Assembly: GCA_016124615.1 (NCBI GenBank)
Contig: WGNF01000003.1
Coordinates: forward strand, 1-64,000
Origin: Paracoccaceae bacterium
Lineage (GTDB): Bacteria > Pseudomonadota > Alphaproteobacteria > Rhodobacterales > Rhodobacteraceae
DNA: 64,000 nt
Direction of reading: 5' to 3'
Shown: in pieces, positions 15,745 to 26,970 of the stretch
Layout of the letters: each line of letters starts with the position of its first letter
Position numbering within the stretch: position 1 is the first letter of the stretch
The notes under the pieces: model-generated
Databases searched by the model: none
The model's input: only the letters and a program-made list of their open reading frames with translations
What the model was told of the DNA's origin: nothing
Made by a program: the position numbers and the translations under genes

Positions 15745-17403
15745 ATGCAAATTCCCCTCTGGAAGCGGATCATCATCCTCGGGCTCTGCCTGCTCGGGCT
15801 TCTGCTCGCGCTGCCCAACCTGTTTTACGCCCGGGTCGAGGGCCACAACGACGCGCTGGCGCAGATCGCCCGCGGCACCGAGACGCCGGAGATTGACGCC
15901 GCGGTGGCGGGCTGGCCGTCGTGGCTGCCGTCGAGCATCGTCAACCTCGGGCTTGACCTGCGCGGCGGCGCCCACCTGCTGGCCGAGGTGCAGCTGTCGG
16001 ACGTCTACACCGACCGCATGAACGGGCTCTGGCCCGACGTGCGCGACGCGCTGGCGAAAGAGCGCGATACCGTCGGCAACGTGCGCCGCGAACCCGCGCC
16101 GCCCGGCGTGCTGAAGGTCTCGATCACCAATCCGGACGGGATCGACAAGGCGATGGAGGTTGTGCGCGGTCTGGCGCGGCCGGTCGTCTCGCTGACCGGG
16201 GTCGGCCAGAAGGACATTCAGGCCGTCAACGACGGCAGCACCATCACCATCAGCCTGTCCCCGGCCGAGAAATCGGCGACCGACGACCGCACCATCCAGC
16301 AATCGCTGGAAATCGTGCGCCGCCGGGTTGATGCCGCGGGCACCCGCGAGCCAACGATCCAGCGCGAAGGCACCGACCGCATCCTGATCGAGGTGCCCGG
16401 CATCGGCAGCGCCGCCGACCTGAAGAAGCTGATCGGCACCACCGCCAAGCTGACCTTCAATCAGGTCATGGGCCGCACCGGCGACGCCAACGCGATTCCC
16501 GGCGCGGGCAATGCGCTGGTGCCGTCGCAGGACGAAAAAGGCGTGTTCTACATCATCAACACCAACCCGGTCGTGTCGGGTGACGATCTGGTGGATGCGC
16601 AGCCCGCCTTTGACCAGAACGGCCGCCCGGCAGTCGATTTCCGCTTCGACACCTCGGGCGCGCGCAAGTTCGGCGACTATACCGCCACCCATATCGGCCA
16701 GCCCTTCGCCATCGTGCTGGACAACAAGGTGATCTCGGCGCCGGTGATCCAGTCGCATATCGGCGGCGGGTCGGGCATCATCACCGGCAACTTCACGGTG
16801 GAAAGCTCCACCAACCTCGCGGTGCTGCTGCGGGCGGGCGCGCTGCCGGCCAAGATGACCTTCCTCGAAGAACGCACCATCGGGCCAGAGCTTGGATCGG
16901 ACTCGATCCGCGCCGGCAAGGTCGCCGCCATCGCGGGCGGTCTGGCCGTCGCGGTCTTCATGGTCGCGGTCTACGGCTTCTTTGGCTGGATCGCCAACTT
17001 GGGGCTGATCCTCAACCTCTCGATGATGTTCGGCGCGCTCAGCCTGATCGGCGGCACGCTGACGCTGCCCGGCATCGCCGGCATCGTGCTGACGGTCGGC
17101 ACCGCGGTCGACGGCAACGTGCTGGTCTACGAGCGCATCCGCGAGGAATTGCGCAACGCCAAGGGCCCGGCCCGCGCCATCGAGCTTGGCTACGACCGCG
17201 CGCTGTCGGCGATCATCGACGCCAACATCACCACGCTGATCACGGCGATGATCCTTTACTTCGTCGGCTCCGGCCCGGTGCGCGGCTTCGCCGTGACGCT
17301 GATGCTCGGCATCGTCACGTCGGTGTTCACCACGGTCTTCCTCTCGCGCCTCATCATCGTGATGTGGTTCGAGCGTCGCCGCCCCAAAACGATCGAGGTG
17401 TAA
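15745..17403 (+). CDS. secD: Protein translocase subunit SecD
   Basis: A 552-residue RND-like membrane protein that, with SecF, uses the proton gradient to pull exported proteins across the membrane. Transmembrane helix 1 covers about 7-27. The periplasmic domain begins with the conserved LGLDLRGGAHLL near 69-80 and contains REPTIQREGTDRILIEVPG. The five C-terminal helices begin near 390 and include GTAVDGNVLVYERIREEL with the conserved Asp for proton transfer. Length is in the usual alphaproteobacterial range. secF follows after a single base. Confidence 0.95.
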   Translation: MQIPLWKRIIILGLCLLGLLLALPNLFYARVEGHNDALAQIARGTETPEIDAAVAGWPSWLPSSIVNLGLDLRGGAHLLAEVQLSDVYTDRMNGLWPDVRDALAKERDTVGNVRREPAPPGVLKVSITNPDGIDKAMEVVRGLARPVVSLTGVGQKDIQAVNDGSTITISLSPAEKSATDDRTIQQSLEIVRRRVDAAGTREPTIQREGTDRILIEVPGIGSAADLKKLIGTTAKLTFNQVMGRTGDANAIPGAGNALVPSQDEKGVFYIINTNPVVSGDDLVDAQPAFDQNGRPAVDFRFDTSGARKFGDYTATHIGQPFAIVLDNKVISAPVIQSHIGGGSGIITGNFTVESSTNLAVLLRAGALPAKMTFLEERTIGPELGSDSIRAGKVAAIAGGLAVAVFMVAVYGFFGWIANLGLILNLSMMFGALSLIGGTLTLPGIAGIVLTVGTAVDGNVLVYERIREELRNAKGPARAIELGYDRALSAIIDANITTLITAMILYFVGSGPVRGFAVTLMLGIVTSVFTTVFLSRLIIVMWFERRRPKTIEV

Positions 17404-17404
17404 G

Positions 17405-18376
17405 ATGCGTCGCCTTCGTCTGGTCCCCGACCATACCCACATCGACTTCTTCGCCATCGCCAAGGTCACCTTCGGCGGCTCGATGTTCCTCGTCCTCGTC
17501 TCTATCCTCGCGCCGTTCTTCTTCGGGCTGAACTTCGGTATCGACTTCCTCGGCGGCACCACGATCCGCACCGAGGCAGTGCAGCCGGTGAACGTGGCGG
17601 CCTACCGCGCCGCGCTGGCGCCGATGAACCTGGGCGATGTCGTCATCAACGAGGTCTTCGACCCCAACTTCCGCCCCGACCAGCATGTCGCCAACATCCG
17701 CGTCTCGGCGGAAAAGGGGCAGGAAAGCATCCCGCCCGCGGTGCTGACCAAGATCGAGGACTCGCTGAAAGCCGTCGATCCGTCGATCACCTTCCCATCC
17801 GTCGATTCGGTCGGCCCCAAGGTCTCGGGCGAGCTGATGTGGAAAGCTGTCACCGCGATCGTCGGCGCCATCGGCGCGGTCATGGCCTATATCTGGCTGC
17901 GCTTCGAATGGCAGTTCGCGCTCGGCGCCGCCGTGGCCACGATCCACGACGTCGCGCTGACGGTTGGCATCTTCGTGCTGTTGCAGATCAAGTTCGATCT
18001 GTCGATCATCGCGGCGCTGCTGACAATCGTCGGCTATTCGCTGAACGATACCGTGGTGGTGTTCGACCGGGCCCGCGAAAACCTGATCAAGTACAAGAAG
18101 ATGCCGCTGCGCGATGTGCTGAACCTGTCGGCCAACGAAACCCTCAGCCGCACGCTGATGACCTCGCTGTCCACGCTGATCCCGCTGGTCGCGCTGCTGA
18201 TCCTCGGCGGCGACGTGATCCGCGGCTTCGTCTTCGCGATCACCTGGGGCGTCATCACCGGCACCTATTCCTCGATCTACGTCGCCAAGAACATCGTGCT
18301 GATGCTGGGCGTCAAACGGGAATGGGGCAAGAAGGACGATACGGGGGCGGGCACGCAGTTCGCGGCCAAGGGCTGA
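17405..18376 (+). CDS. secF: Protein translocase subunit SecF
   Basis: A 323-residue partner of SecD. Transmembrane helix 1 is at about 18-45, followed directly by the conserved FGIDFLGG. Five helices fill residues 140-305, with IVGYSLNDTVVVFDRARENL near 206-225 as the signature and SLSTLIPLVALLILGG near 255. The start ATG is one base after the secD stop; the stop overlaps the next gene's ATG by one base, so translation is coupled along the operon. Confidence 0.95.
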   Translation: MRRLRLVPDHTHIDFFAIAKVTFGGSMFLVLVSILAPFFFGLNFGIDFLGGTTIRTEAVQPVNVAAYRAALAPMNLGDVVINEVFDPNFRPDQHVANIRVSAEKGQESIPPAVLTKIEDSLKAVDPSITFPSVDSVGPKVSGELMWKAVTAIVGAIGAVMAYIWLRFEWQFALGAAVATIHDVALTVGIFVLLQIKFDLSIIAALLTIVGYSLNDTVVVFDRARENLIKYKKMPLRDVLNLSANETLSRTLMTSLSTLIPLVALLILGGDVIRGFVFAITWGVITGTYSSIYVAKNIVLMLGVKREWGKKDDTGAGTQFAAKG

Positions 18377-18729
18377 TGCGACTGACAGAGATCACCTATC
18401 CAGAGGCGCGGCCCATCGACGGCTATGGGCCGGGCTTCTTCCGCATCGCGGGCCAGATCCATCGCGGCGGCGCCCTTGTCACCGCGACCGGTGTCACCGC
18501 CTGGGGCGGCACCGACGACGCGGAACCGCTGCTCGCCCTCGCGGGGCAGGTGGACGTGATCTTCCTCGGCACCGGCGCCACCATTGCCCATATTCCCGCC
18601 GCCCTGCGCGACCGTCTCGACGCCGCCGGTATCGGGGTCGAAGCGATGGACACCCCCGCCGCCTGCCGCACCTACAATGTCATCCTGTCCGAAGGCCGCC
18701 GCATCGCCGCCGCCCTGATCCCGGTGTGA
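18376..18729 (+). CDS. Mth938-like (DUF498) domain protein
   Basis: A 117-residue protein of the Mth938/NDUFAF3-like fold. The family features are IDGYGPGFFRIAG near 14-26, VDVIFLGTGA near 59-68, and the end segment GVEAMDTPAACRTYNVIL. The human relative NDUFAF3 helps assemble respiratory complex I; bacterial members have no firm function known to me. An ORF of the same size lies between secDF and the cytochrome c maturation genes in Rhodobacter, as I recall. The ATG overlaps the secF stop by one base. The stop is followed by a hairpin repeat. Confidence 0.85.
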   Translation: MRLTEITYPEARPIDGYGPGFFRIAGQIHRGGALVTATGVTAWGGTDDAEPLLALAGQVDVIFLGTGATIAHIPAALRDRLDAAGIGVEAMDTPAACRTYNVILSEGRRIAAALIPV

Positions 18730-18737
18730 TCCCCCCA

Positions 18738-18792
18738 TTCTTCCTGGCCAAAATACTCCCGCCGGAGGCAACGATTTTTCGCAGAAAAATCG
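18738..18792. repeat. Hairpin repeat, CTGGC-AAAATACTCCCGCC type, copy 2, with adjacent small hairpin
   Basis: Bases 18738-18769 match 57176-57207 at 30 of 32 positions (core AAAATACTCCCGCCGGAGGC). The copy here lacks the second arm found at 57215. It is followed by a 9-bp stem, CGATTTTTC (18772-18780) with GAAAAATCG (18784-18792), loop GCA. Position right behind a stop codon and before ccmA fits a terminator or mRNA-end structure. Confidence 0.6.
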
Positions 18793-18832
18793 CCCCCTTC
18801 CGCGCGCGCATGCTTTCGGCTAGGTCCGGGGC

Positions 18833-19462
18833 ATGAACCTGAGCGTTACCGATCTGGCCGTCGCGCGCGGCGGTCTGCCTGTGCTGGAAGGGGTCAGCTT
18901 CACGCTGGCGCCGGGCCGCGCGCTGATTCTGCGTGGCCCGAACGGCATCGGCAAGACCACGCTGCTGCGCACGCTGGCCGGGCTGCAACCGCCGCTGGCG
19001 GGCGAGATTTCCGCCCCGCCCGAGGCGATCGCCTATGCCAGCCACGCCGACGGGCTGAAGGCGACGCTGACGGTGGCGGAGAACCTGACCTTCTGGGCCC
19101 GCATCTTCGGCACCGGCGCCATTGCCCCGGCGCTGGCGGCGATGAACCTGGCCGGCCTGGCCGACCGGCAGGCGCAGAACCTGTCGGCCGGGCAGAAGCG
19201 TCGGCTTGGCCTCGCGCGGCTCTTGGTTTCGGGCCGCCCGGTCTGGATGCTGGATGAACCTACGGTCTCGCTCGATACCGCCTCGGTCGCCCTCTTCGGC
19301 GGGGTGGTGCGGGCGCATCTGGCGGCGGGCGGCAGCGCGCTGATCGCCACCCATATCGACCTTGGCCTGCCCGAGGCGGAACTGCTGGACCTGACCCCGC
19401 TGAAGGCGAAGCCGCCGGGGCAGGGCGGCATCACCGGCGCCTTCGACGAGGCCTTCCTGTGA
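18833..19462 (+). CDS. ccmA: Haem exporter ATP-binding protein CcmA
   Basis: A 209-residue ABC ATPase, the motor of the CcmABCD complex that releases holo-CcmE during cytochrome c maturation. Walker [10 protein letters not shown] is at residues 35-43, the ABC signature LSAGQKRR near 120-127 and Walker B WMLDEP near 139-144 (the acidic residue follows as E143). Length fits short CcmA proteins. It overlaps ccmB by 4 bases (GTGA). Corresponds to helA of Rhodobacter. Confidence 0.93.
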   Translation: MNLSVTDLAVARGGLPVLEGVSFTLAPGRALILRGPNGIGKTTLLRTLAGLQPPLAGEISAPPEAIAYASHADGLKATLTVAENLTFWARIFGTGAIAPALAAMNLAGLADRQAQNLSAGQKRRLGLARLLVSGRPVWMLDEPTVSLDTASVALFGGVVRAHLAAGGSALIATHIDLGLPEAELLDLTPLKAKPPGQGGITGAFDEAFL

Positions 19463-20115
19463 TCGCCCTTCTCGCCCGCGACCTGCGACTGGCGATCCGC
19501 GCGGGCGGCGGCTTCGGTCTTGGCCTTGCCTTCTTCCTGATCGTGGTGGTGCTGGTGCCGCTGGGCGTCGGCCCCAGCGGCGCGACGCTGGCGCTGATCG
19601 CGCCCGGCATCCTCTGGGTCGCGGCGCTCTTGGCCTGTCTGCTGTCGCTCGACCGCATCTTTGCGCTTGACCACGAGGATGGCTCGCTCGATCTGCTGGC
19701 GACCGCGCCGATCCCGCTGGAGGGCGTGGTCAGCGTCAAGGCATTGGCGCACTGGCTGACGACCGGGCTGCCGCTGGTGCTGGCCTCGCCGGTTCTCGCG
19801 TTGCTCTTGAACCTGCCCGCCAGCGGTTATGGCTGGCTGATGCTCAGCCTCGCGCTTGGCACCCCGGCGCTGTCGGTGATCGGCACCTTCGGCGCAGCGC
19901 TGACGGTGGGGCTGAAGCGCGGCGGGCTCTTGATGTCGCTTCTGGTGTTGCCGCTTTACGTTCCCACGCTGATCTTCGGCGCCGAAGTGGTGAAGCGCGG
20001 CGCCACCGGGCAGGCGGTGGATAGCCCGCTGTTGCTGCTGGCGGGCATCACGGCGGGGGCGGCGGCGCTGTTGCCGTTCGCCTCGGCGGCGGCGCTGCGT
20101 GTCAATCTGCGGTGA
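19459..20115 (+). CDS. ccmB: Haem exporter membrane protein CcmB
   Basis: A 218-residue integral membrane protein with six predicted helices, starting [17 protein letters not shown], the usual CcmB opening. [24 protein letters not shown] and [19 protein letters not shown] around residues 34-95 are typical of the family. It forms the membrane part of the CcmAB transporter. The start is GTG overlapping the ccmA stop. Corresponds to helB of Rhodobacter. Confidence 0.93.
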   Translation: MIALLARDLRLAIRAGGGFGLGLAFFLIVVVLVPLGVGPSGATLALIAPGILWVAALLACLLSLDRIFALDHEDGSLDLLATAPIPLEGVVSVKALAHWLTTGLPLVLASPVLALLLNLPASGYGWLMLSLALGTPALSVIGTFGAALTVGLKRGGLLMSLLVLPLYVPTLIFGAEVVKRGATGQAVDSPLLLLAGITAGAAALLPFASAAALRVNLR

Positions 20116-20169
20116 AGCGCCCTTGTTGCCGCATTGAGATCACCCGCGAAACCGCCTAAGCAGTGGCCC

Positions 20170-20898
20170 ATGTCGATCTGGAAATACGCCAATCCCGTGC
20201 TGTTCATGCGGACCTCAGGTCGGCTCTTGCCGCTGCTGGTGCCGGTGACGGCGGCGCTGATGCTGGTCGGCCTGGTCTGGGGCTTCTTCTTCACCCCTGA
20301 TGAAATGCGGCAGGGCTCGACCGTCAAGATCATCTTCCTGCACGTTCCCTCGGCGATGATCGGGATCAACGCCTGGCTGATGATGCTGGTCGCCTCGCTG
20401 ATCTGGCTGATCCGGCGCCACCACGTTTCCGCGCTGGCCGCCAAGGCCGCGGCGCCGATCGGTGCCACGATGACGCTGATCGCGCTGATCACCGGCGCGA
20501 TCTGGGGCGAACCGATGTGGGGCACCTGGTGGGCCTGGGATCCGCGGCTGACCTCGTTCCTGATCCTGTTCCTGTTCTACCTCGGCTACATGGCGCTGTG
20601 GGAGGCGATCGACGATCCCGATACGGCGGCCGATCTGACCTCGGTGCTGTGCCTCGTCGGCTCGGTCTTTGCCATCCTTTCCCGCTATGCGGTGAACTTC
20701 TGGAATCAGGGCCTGCATCAGGGCCCCAGCCTGACAATCGACCAGAAACAGCATGTCGCCGACGCCTATTGGTATCCGCTGATGATCTCGATCGGCGGCT
20801 TCATCCTGTTCTTCGTCACGATGGTGCTGCTGCGCACGCGCACCGAGATCCGCGCCCGCCGCCTGAAGGCGCTATTGGCGCGCGAGAGGATGGCCTGA
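20170..20898 (+). CDS. ccmC: Haem chaperone/exporter protein CcmC
   Basis: A 242-residue six-helix membrane protein that loads haem onto CcmE. The haem-handling tryptophan-rich motif WGTWWAWDPRLTS is at about residues 116-128, and periplasmic His residues are present (LHVPSAM near 59 and the NQGLHQGPS loop near 180). I start at ATG 20170 (MSIWKYANPV), the conserved N-terminus; a TTG 36 bases earlier is in frame but not needed. The stop overlaps the ccmD ATG by one base. Corresponds to helC. Confidence 0.93.
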   Translation: MSIWKYANPVLFMRTSGRLLPLLVPVTAALMLVGLVWGFFFTPDEMRQGSTVKIIFLHVPSAMIGINAWLMMLVASLIWLIRRHHVSALAAKAAAPIGATMTLIALITGAIWGEPMWGTWWAWDPRLTSFLILFLFYLGYMALWEAIDDPDTAADLTSVLCLVGSVFAILSRYAVNFWNQGLHQGPSLTIDQKQHVADAYWYPLMISIGGFILFFVTMVLLRTRTEIRARRLKALLARERMA

Positions 20899-21062
20899 TG
20901 TTCCCCGCACTTGGTAAGTATGAGGTGACGGTGCTGTCGGCCTATGGTGCGGCGCTGGTGCTGATCGCGGTGCTGATCGCGGTGACGCTGATCCGGGGCG
21001 CCAAGGTGCGCCGCGCGCTGGAAGAGGTCGAGGCCCGGCAAAGGAAGTCACATGAAGGTTAA
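20898..21062 (+). CDS. ccmD: Haem exporter small subunit CcmD
   Basis: A 54-residue membrane protein: MFPALGKYEVTVLSAYG, one helix at about 15-33, then a basic/acidic tail. This matches CcmD, which keeps holo-CcmE bound to CcmAB(C). The equivalent in Rhodobacter capsulatus was described as a 52-residue ORF between helC and helX. Its ATG overlaps the ccmC stop and its last 11 bases overlap the start of ccmG. Confidence 0.88.
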   Translation: MFPALGKYEVTVLSAYGAALVLIAVLIAVTLIRGAKVRRALEEVEARQRKSHEG

Positions 21063-21588
21063 GCCGCTTGTCATCCTGCCGCCGCTGCTGTTCGCCGGTC
21101 TTGCGGCGATGTTCTGGATCGGCATGAACCGGCAGAACCCGGACGAACTGCCCTCGATGATCGTCGGCAAGGCGGCGCCCGGCGTGGTGCTGGCGCAACT
21201 GGGCGACAGCGCGCCCTTCAGCGATGCGACGCTGCGCGATGGCCATGTCAAGATCGTGAACTTCTGGGCCAGCTGGTGCGAGCCTTGCCGCGCCGAGGCC
21301 GGCACGCTGGGCAAGATGGCGGCCGGGGGCGTGCCGATCTACGGCGTGAACTACAAGGACAAGCCCGCCGCCGCGCTGGGGTTTCTGGCCGATGCGGGTG
21401 ATCCGTTCACCGCGATGGGTGCCGATCCGGCCGGGCAGATGGCGATCAACTGGGGCGTCTACGGCGTGCCCGAAAGCTATGTGATCGACGGCAATGGCAA
21501 GGTGCTGCTGCGCTTCCCCGGACCGATCACCAACGACGTGCTGAAATCCACCATCGAGCCCGCGCTGGCCAGGGCCGCCGCCGACTGA
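21052..21588 (+). CDS. ccmG: Thiol:disulfide interchange protein CcmG/DsbE (HelX)
   Basis: A 178-residue membrane-anchored periplasmic thioredoxin with an N-terminal anchor at about 5-24. The active site is WCEPC (C76, C79) after NFWAS, and the cis-proline loop is GVPESYVID near 142-150. It reduces apocytochrome c thiols before haem attachment. The gene ends the ccmABCDG set; ccmE, ccmF and ccmH are not in the window. AAAGGAAG overlaps the ccmD end and serves as ribosome-binding site. Confidence 0.93.
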   Translation: MKVKPLVILPPLLFAGLAAMFWIGMNRQNPDELPSMIVGKAAPGVVLAQLGDSAPFSDATLRDGHVKIVNFWASWCEPCRAEAGTLGKMAAGGVPIYGVNYKDKPAAALGFLADAGDPFTAMGADPAGQMAINWGVYGVPESYVIDGNGKVLLRFPGPITNDVLKSTIEPALARAAAD

Positions 21589-21742
21589 TCCCGCGCTCGT
21601 GAGTGCGTCGCAGGCGACAGGCCGCCCGGTCTGTGCTACTTTGTCGCAACCAGAAGCGCAATTTCGTGCGGCCTCGAACAGATGACCCCAAGTTCACGGG
21701 CCGAAGGTCGCCGCCGAAACTGCCTCGCTTGAGGAGGGCGGC

Positions 21743-22645
21743 ATGGTTGAGACAATCGGAAATCCCCTTTCGTGGACGGCGAAGTCGCTCGCCGGGGCGG
21801 GCGCGCATGTCGCCCATATGACCGAAACCCTTGGCGGCGCACCCGAAATTGCGCGGCCGCGCGTGCGCCACATCGACCTGCATGACATCCGCGTGGCGCT
21901 GCGTAAGGGGGTCGAGGATTTCGCCGTCCTGCGCAGCGACGTAGCGTTTCTGTGCCTGTTCTATCCGGTGATCGGCCTCGCGCTGTGCTGGGTGGCGTTC
22001 CACCAGAGCATGCTGCCGATGGTCTTTCCGATGCTGTCGGGCTTTGCACTGCTTGGCCCTGTCGCCGCGGTCGGCCTCTACCAGATGAGCCGTCGGCGTG
22101 AGCGGATGGGCGAGGCGAGCTGGGCCGACGCTTTCGCGGTGCTGGCGGAACCCTCGTTCGGCGCGATCTTCGTGCTGGGGCTTTTCCTGCTGGCAACCTT
22201 CATCGTCTGGCTGCTGGTGGCCGACGGGCTTTACGCGCTGACGATGGGCCCGGCCGTGCCGGTGTCGGCGGGCGCCTTTCTGCATGACGTGCTGACCACG
22301 GCGGGCGGCCATGCGCTGATCCTGCTGGGCATCGGCAGCGGCTTCATCTTCGCGGCGCTGGTGCTGGTGGTCAGCCTGATCTCGTTCCCACTGCTGCTGG
22401 ATCGCAACGTGGGCCTGCCGGTGGCGGTGGTGACCTCGTTCGAGGTGGCGCGGCAAAGCCCGGAAACGGTTGCGGTCTGGGGCGTGATCGTCGCCGTATC
22501 GCTGGCCATCGGCGCGATCCCGGCGCTGCTGGGGCTGGTGGTGGTGATCCCGATCCTTGGCCACGCCACATGGCACCTCTACCGCGCCGCGGTGATGCCA
22601 GAGGAAACGGTACCGCGAACCCTGCGGTCGGTCGCCTCGAAGTAA
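21743..22645 (+). CDS. DUF2189 integral membrane protein
   Basis: A 300-residue protein. A soluble N-terminus of about 65 residues contains the family-like stretch VRHIDLHDIRVALRKGVEDF, followed by hydrophobic segments at about 70-115, 138-165, 185-225 and 245-275 (about six helices). Family members have no established role. GAGGAGG lies upstream of ATG 21743. It follows ccmG by 154 bp without overlap, so it is probably a separate unit. Confidence 0.8.
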   Translation: MVETIGNPLSWTAKSLAGAGAHVAHMTETLGGAPEIARPRVRHIDLHDIRVALRKGVEDFAVLRSDVAFLCLFYPVIGLALCWVAFHQSMLPMVFPMLSGFALLGPVAAVGLYQMSRRRERMGEASWADAFAVLAEPSFGAIFVLGLFLLATFIVWLLVADGLYALTMGPAVPVSAGAFLHDVLTTAGGHALILLGIGSGFIFAALVLVVSLISFPLLLDRNVGLPVAVVTSFEVARQSPETVAVWGVIVAVSLAIGAIPALLGLVVVIPILGHATWHLYRAAVMPEETVPRTLRSVASK

Positions 22646-22722
22646 CCGCTGCCGCTACCCCCGCGCCATCGACGGCACAGGGCCGCGATGCTAGCCTGCC
22701 GCCGGGCGACCGGGGGCGGGCG

Positions 22723-23112
22723 ATGAACGCGGGGTGGTGCGGACTGATGGCTGTGCTGGCGGGCGGGATGGCGGCGGCGACGGATGCGCCGCCGCTGGGC
22801 TATTTCGCGGGCGCCTACCGGGTTGCCGGGCAGGATGCGGCGGGAAAACCGATCTCTGGCACCGCCTCGATCGCGGAACATGGCACCACGGCGGGAAGTC
22901 TGTCGCTCAGGCTCTGCCCCGGTGGCAGCGGCCGGTTGCAGGTTCGCGACAGGGTGGAAGAGCCGCAATCGCTGACCGGCACCCTGAACGGCGGGCAGGT
23001 GCTGTGCCTGTTCACCAGCAACGCCGACAATTACCCGGTGCTGTCCTGCCGGGGGCCGGGGCCGCTGCTCTTGGTGTTCTGGCCCGATCCGCAGGGCGAC
23101 GGCTGTCACTAG
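22723..23112 (+). CDS. Hypothetical secreted protein
   Basis: A 129-residue protein with a signal-peptide-like start (hydrophobic residues 5-18, cleavage plausible after AAA near 18-20). The mature part is beta-rich: GYFAGAYRVAGQD, GTASIAEHGTTAGSLSLRLC, and four Cys (near 66, 92, 107 and 128) that could form disulfides in the periplasm. I do not recognise the family. ATG 22723 was chosen because the signal peptide begins there; the longer frame upstream is low-quality. It converges on acnA (21-bp gap). Confidence 0.55.
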   Translation: MNAGWCGLMAVLAGGMAAATDAPPLGYFAGAYRVAGQDAAGKPISGTASIAEHGTTAGSLSLRLCPGGSGRLQVRDRVEEPQSLTGTLNGGQVLCLFTSNADNYPVLSCRGPGPLLLVFWPDPQGDGCH

Positions 23113-23133
23113 CCGCGCCCTGCCGGGGTGTTG

Positions 23134-25884
<2,751 letters not shown>

Positions 25885-25963
25885 CAGGGCCTCCTGGCAT
25901 CTGGCGTCATGGGCTGTGTCCTCTTGCCTCACGCGGGCCCGCGGTGCAAGGGAGTCGGTGTCT

Positions 25964-25981
25964 TTGTATGCAATTGTATGC
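25964..25981. promoter_or_regulatory. Tandem TTGTATGC repeat in acnA upstream region
   Basis: TTGTATGC occurs twice (25964-25971 and 25974-25981), exactly 10 bp apart, one helical turn. The middle also forms a CAATTG dyad. The block is AT-rich within a GC-rich 258-bp gap between the divergent acnA and DUF1223 genes, 80-97 bp upstream of acnA. This geometry suits side-by-side binding of a regulator to one face of DNA. The regulator is unknown. Confidence 0.4.
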
Positions 25982-26142
25982 CAAAAATCCAGTGCATTTC
26001 ATCCTCTCGTTGCAGGGCCGAGGCGCCGGAGTCACGACGGATCAGAATTCCGACAGCAAGTGTCGGGATCGCCTCGCTAAACCTTGATTGGCCGCCGCGA
26101 GCGCAGTTCAATATGACTGGGGCAAACCAAGGGAAACGAGTC

Positions 26143-26970
26143 ATGAAGAAGCGCCGTTTTGTCGCTGTTACAGTCGGCTTCGGTCTGGCGCTTGCGGGTG
26201 GCTTGGCCGCCGCCGAGGACATGGGCCCGCCGCAGGGCGGCCCGCAAGATCCCCAAGCCGATGTGGCACCCAATCCGCCCCCCGGCGGCGGCTCGGGTGG
26301 GCCCGCGATGGCGACGGCAGCGACGGCAGGGGCCTCGCATCCGGTCGTGGTGGTCGAGCTGTTCACCTCGCAGGGCTGTTCGTCCTGCCCGCCCGCCGAT
26401 GCCGTGCTGTCGCAGCTGGTCGGGCGCAAGAACGTCATCCCCTTGGCGCTGCATGTGAATTACTGGGACTATATCGGCTGGACCGACAAGTTCGGCTCGC
26501 AGGCCTATACCGACCGGCAGAAGGCCTATGCCCATGCCGCGGGCAGCCGCACGATCTACACCCCGCAGCTGATCATCGAGGGCGAAGACCGGGTTGAAGG
26601 CGCGCGCCCGCTGGACATCGCTGAACTGATTCAGGAACACGGCGCCGAAACCACGCCGGTGGCGCTGACGCTGGCGCGGCACGGCGACAACGTGCAGGTT
26701 GATGCCAGTTCGCTGAAGCCCTTCGCGCAGAAGGTCCTGCTGGAACTGGTGCGCTATTTGCCAGAACAGACCGTCGCCATCGAGCGCGGCGAGAATGCGG
26801 GCAAGACGATCACCTATCGCAACATCGTGACGACCTGGCAGACCATCGGCACCTGGGACGGCGCGCAGCCGATTTCCCTGACGGCGATGGCGCAGGGCAG
26901 CCAGCCGGTTGTGGTCATCGTGCAGGAACCAGGGCCGGGCGAGATCCTCGCCGCGGCGTCGCTGCACTAA
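26143..26970 (+). CDS. DUF1223 family secreted thioredoxin-fold protein
   Basis: A 275-residue exported protein: signal peptide MKKRRFVAVTVGFGLALAGG with cleavage near residue 24, a Pro/Gly-rich linker to about 65, then the DUF1223 domain. The domain opens with VVELFTSQGCSSCPPAD (CxxC near 79-82), a thioredoxin-like redox motif, followed by HVNYWDYIGWTD and YTPQLIIEG. The function is not established; a periplasmic redox or metal role is suggested by the CxxC. Its stop overlaps that of the convergent acyltransferase gene. Confidence 0.82.
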   Translation: MKKRRFVAVTVGFGLALAGGLAAAEDMGPPQGGPQDPQADVAPNPPPGGGSGGPAMATAATAGASHPVVVVELFTSQGCSSCPPADAVLSQLVGRKNVIPLALHVNYWDYIGWTDKFGSQAYTDRQKAYAHAAGSRTIYTPQLIIEGEDRVEGARPLDIAELIQEHGAETTPVALTLARHGDNVQVDASSLKPFAQKVLLELVRYLPEQTVAIERGENAGKTITYRNIVTTWQTIGTWDGAQPISLTAMAQGSQPVVVIVQEPGPGEILAAASLH

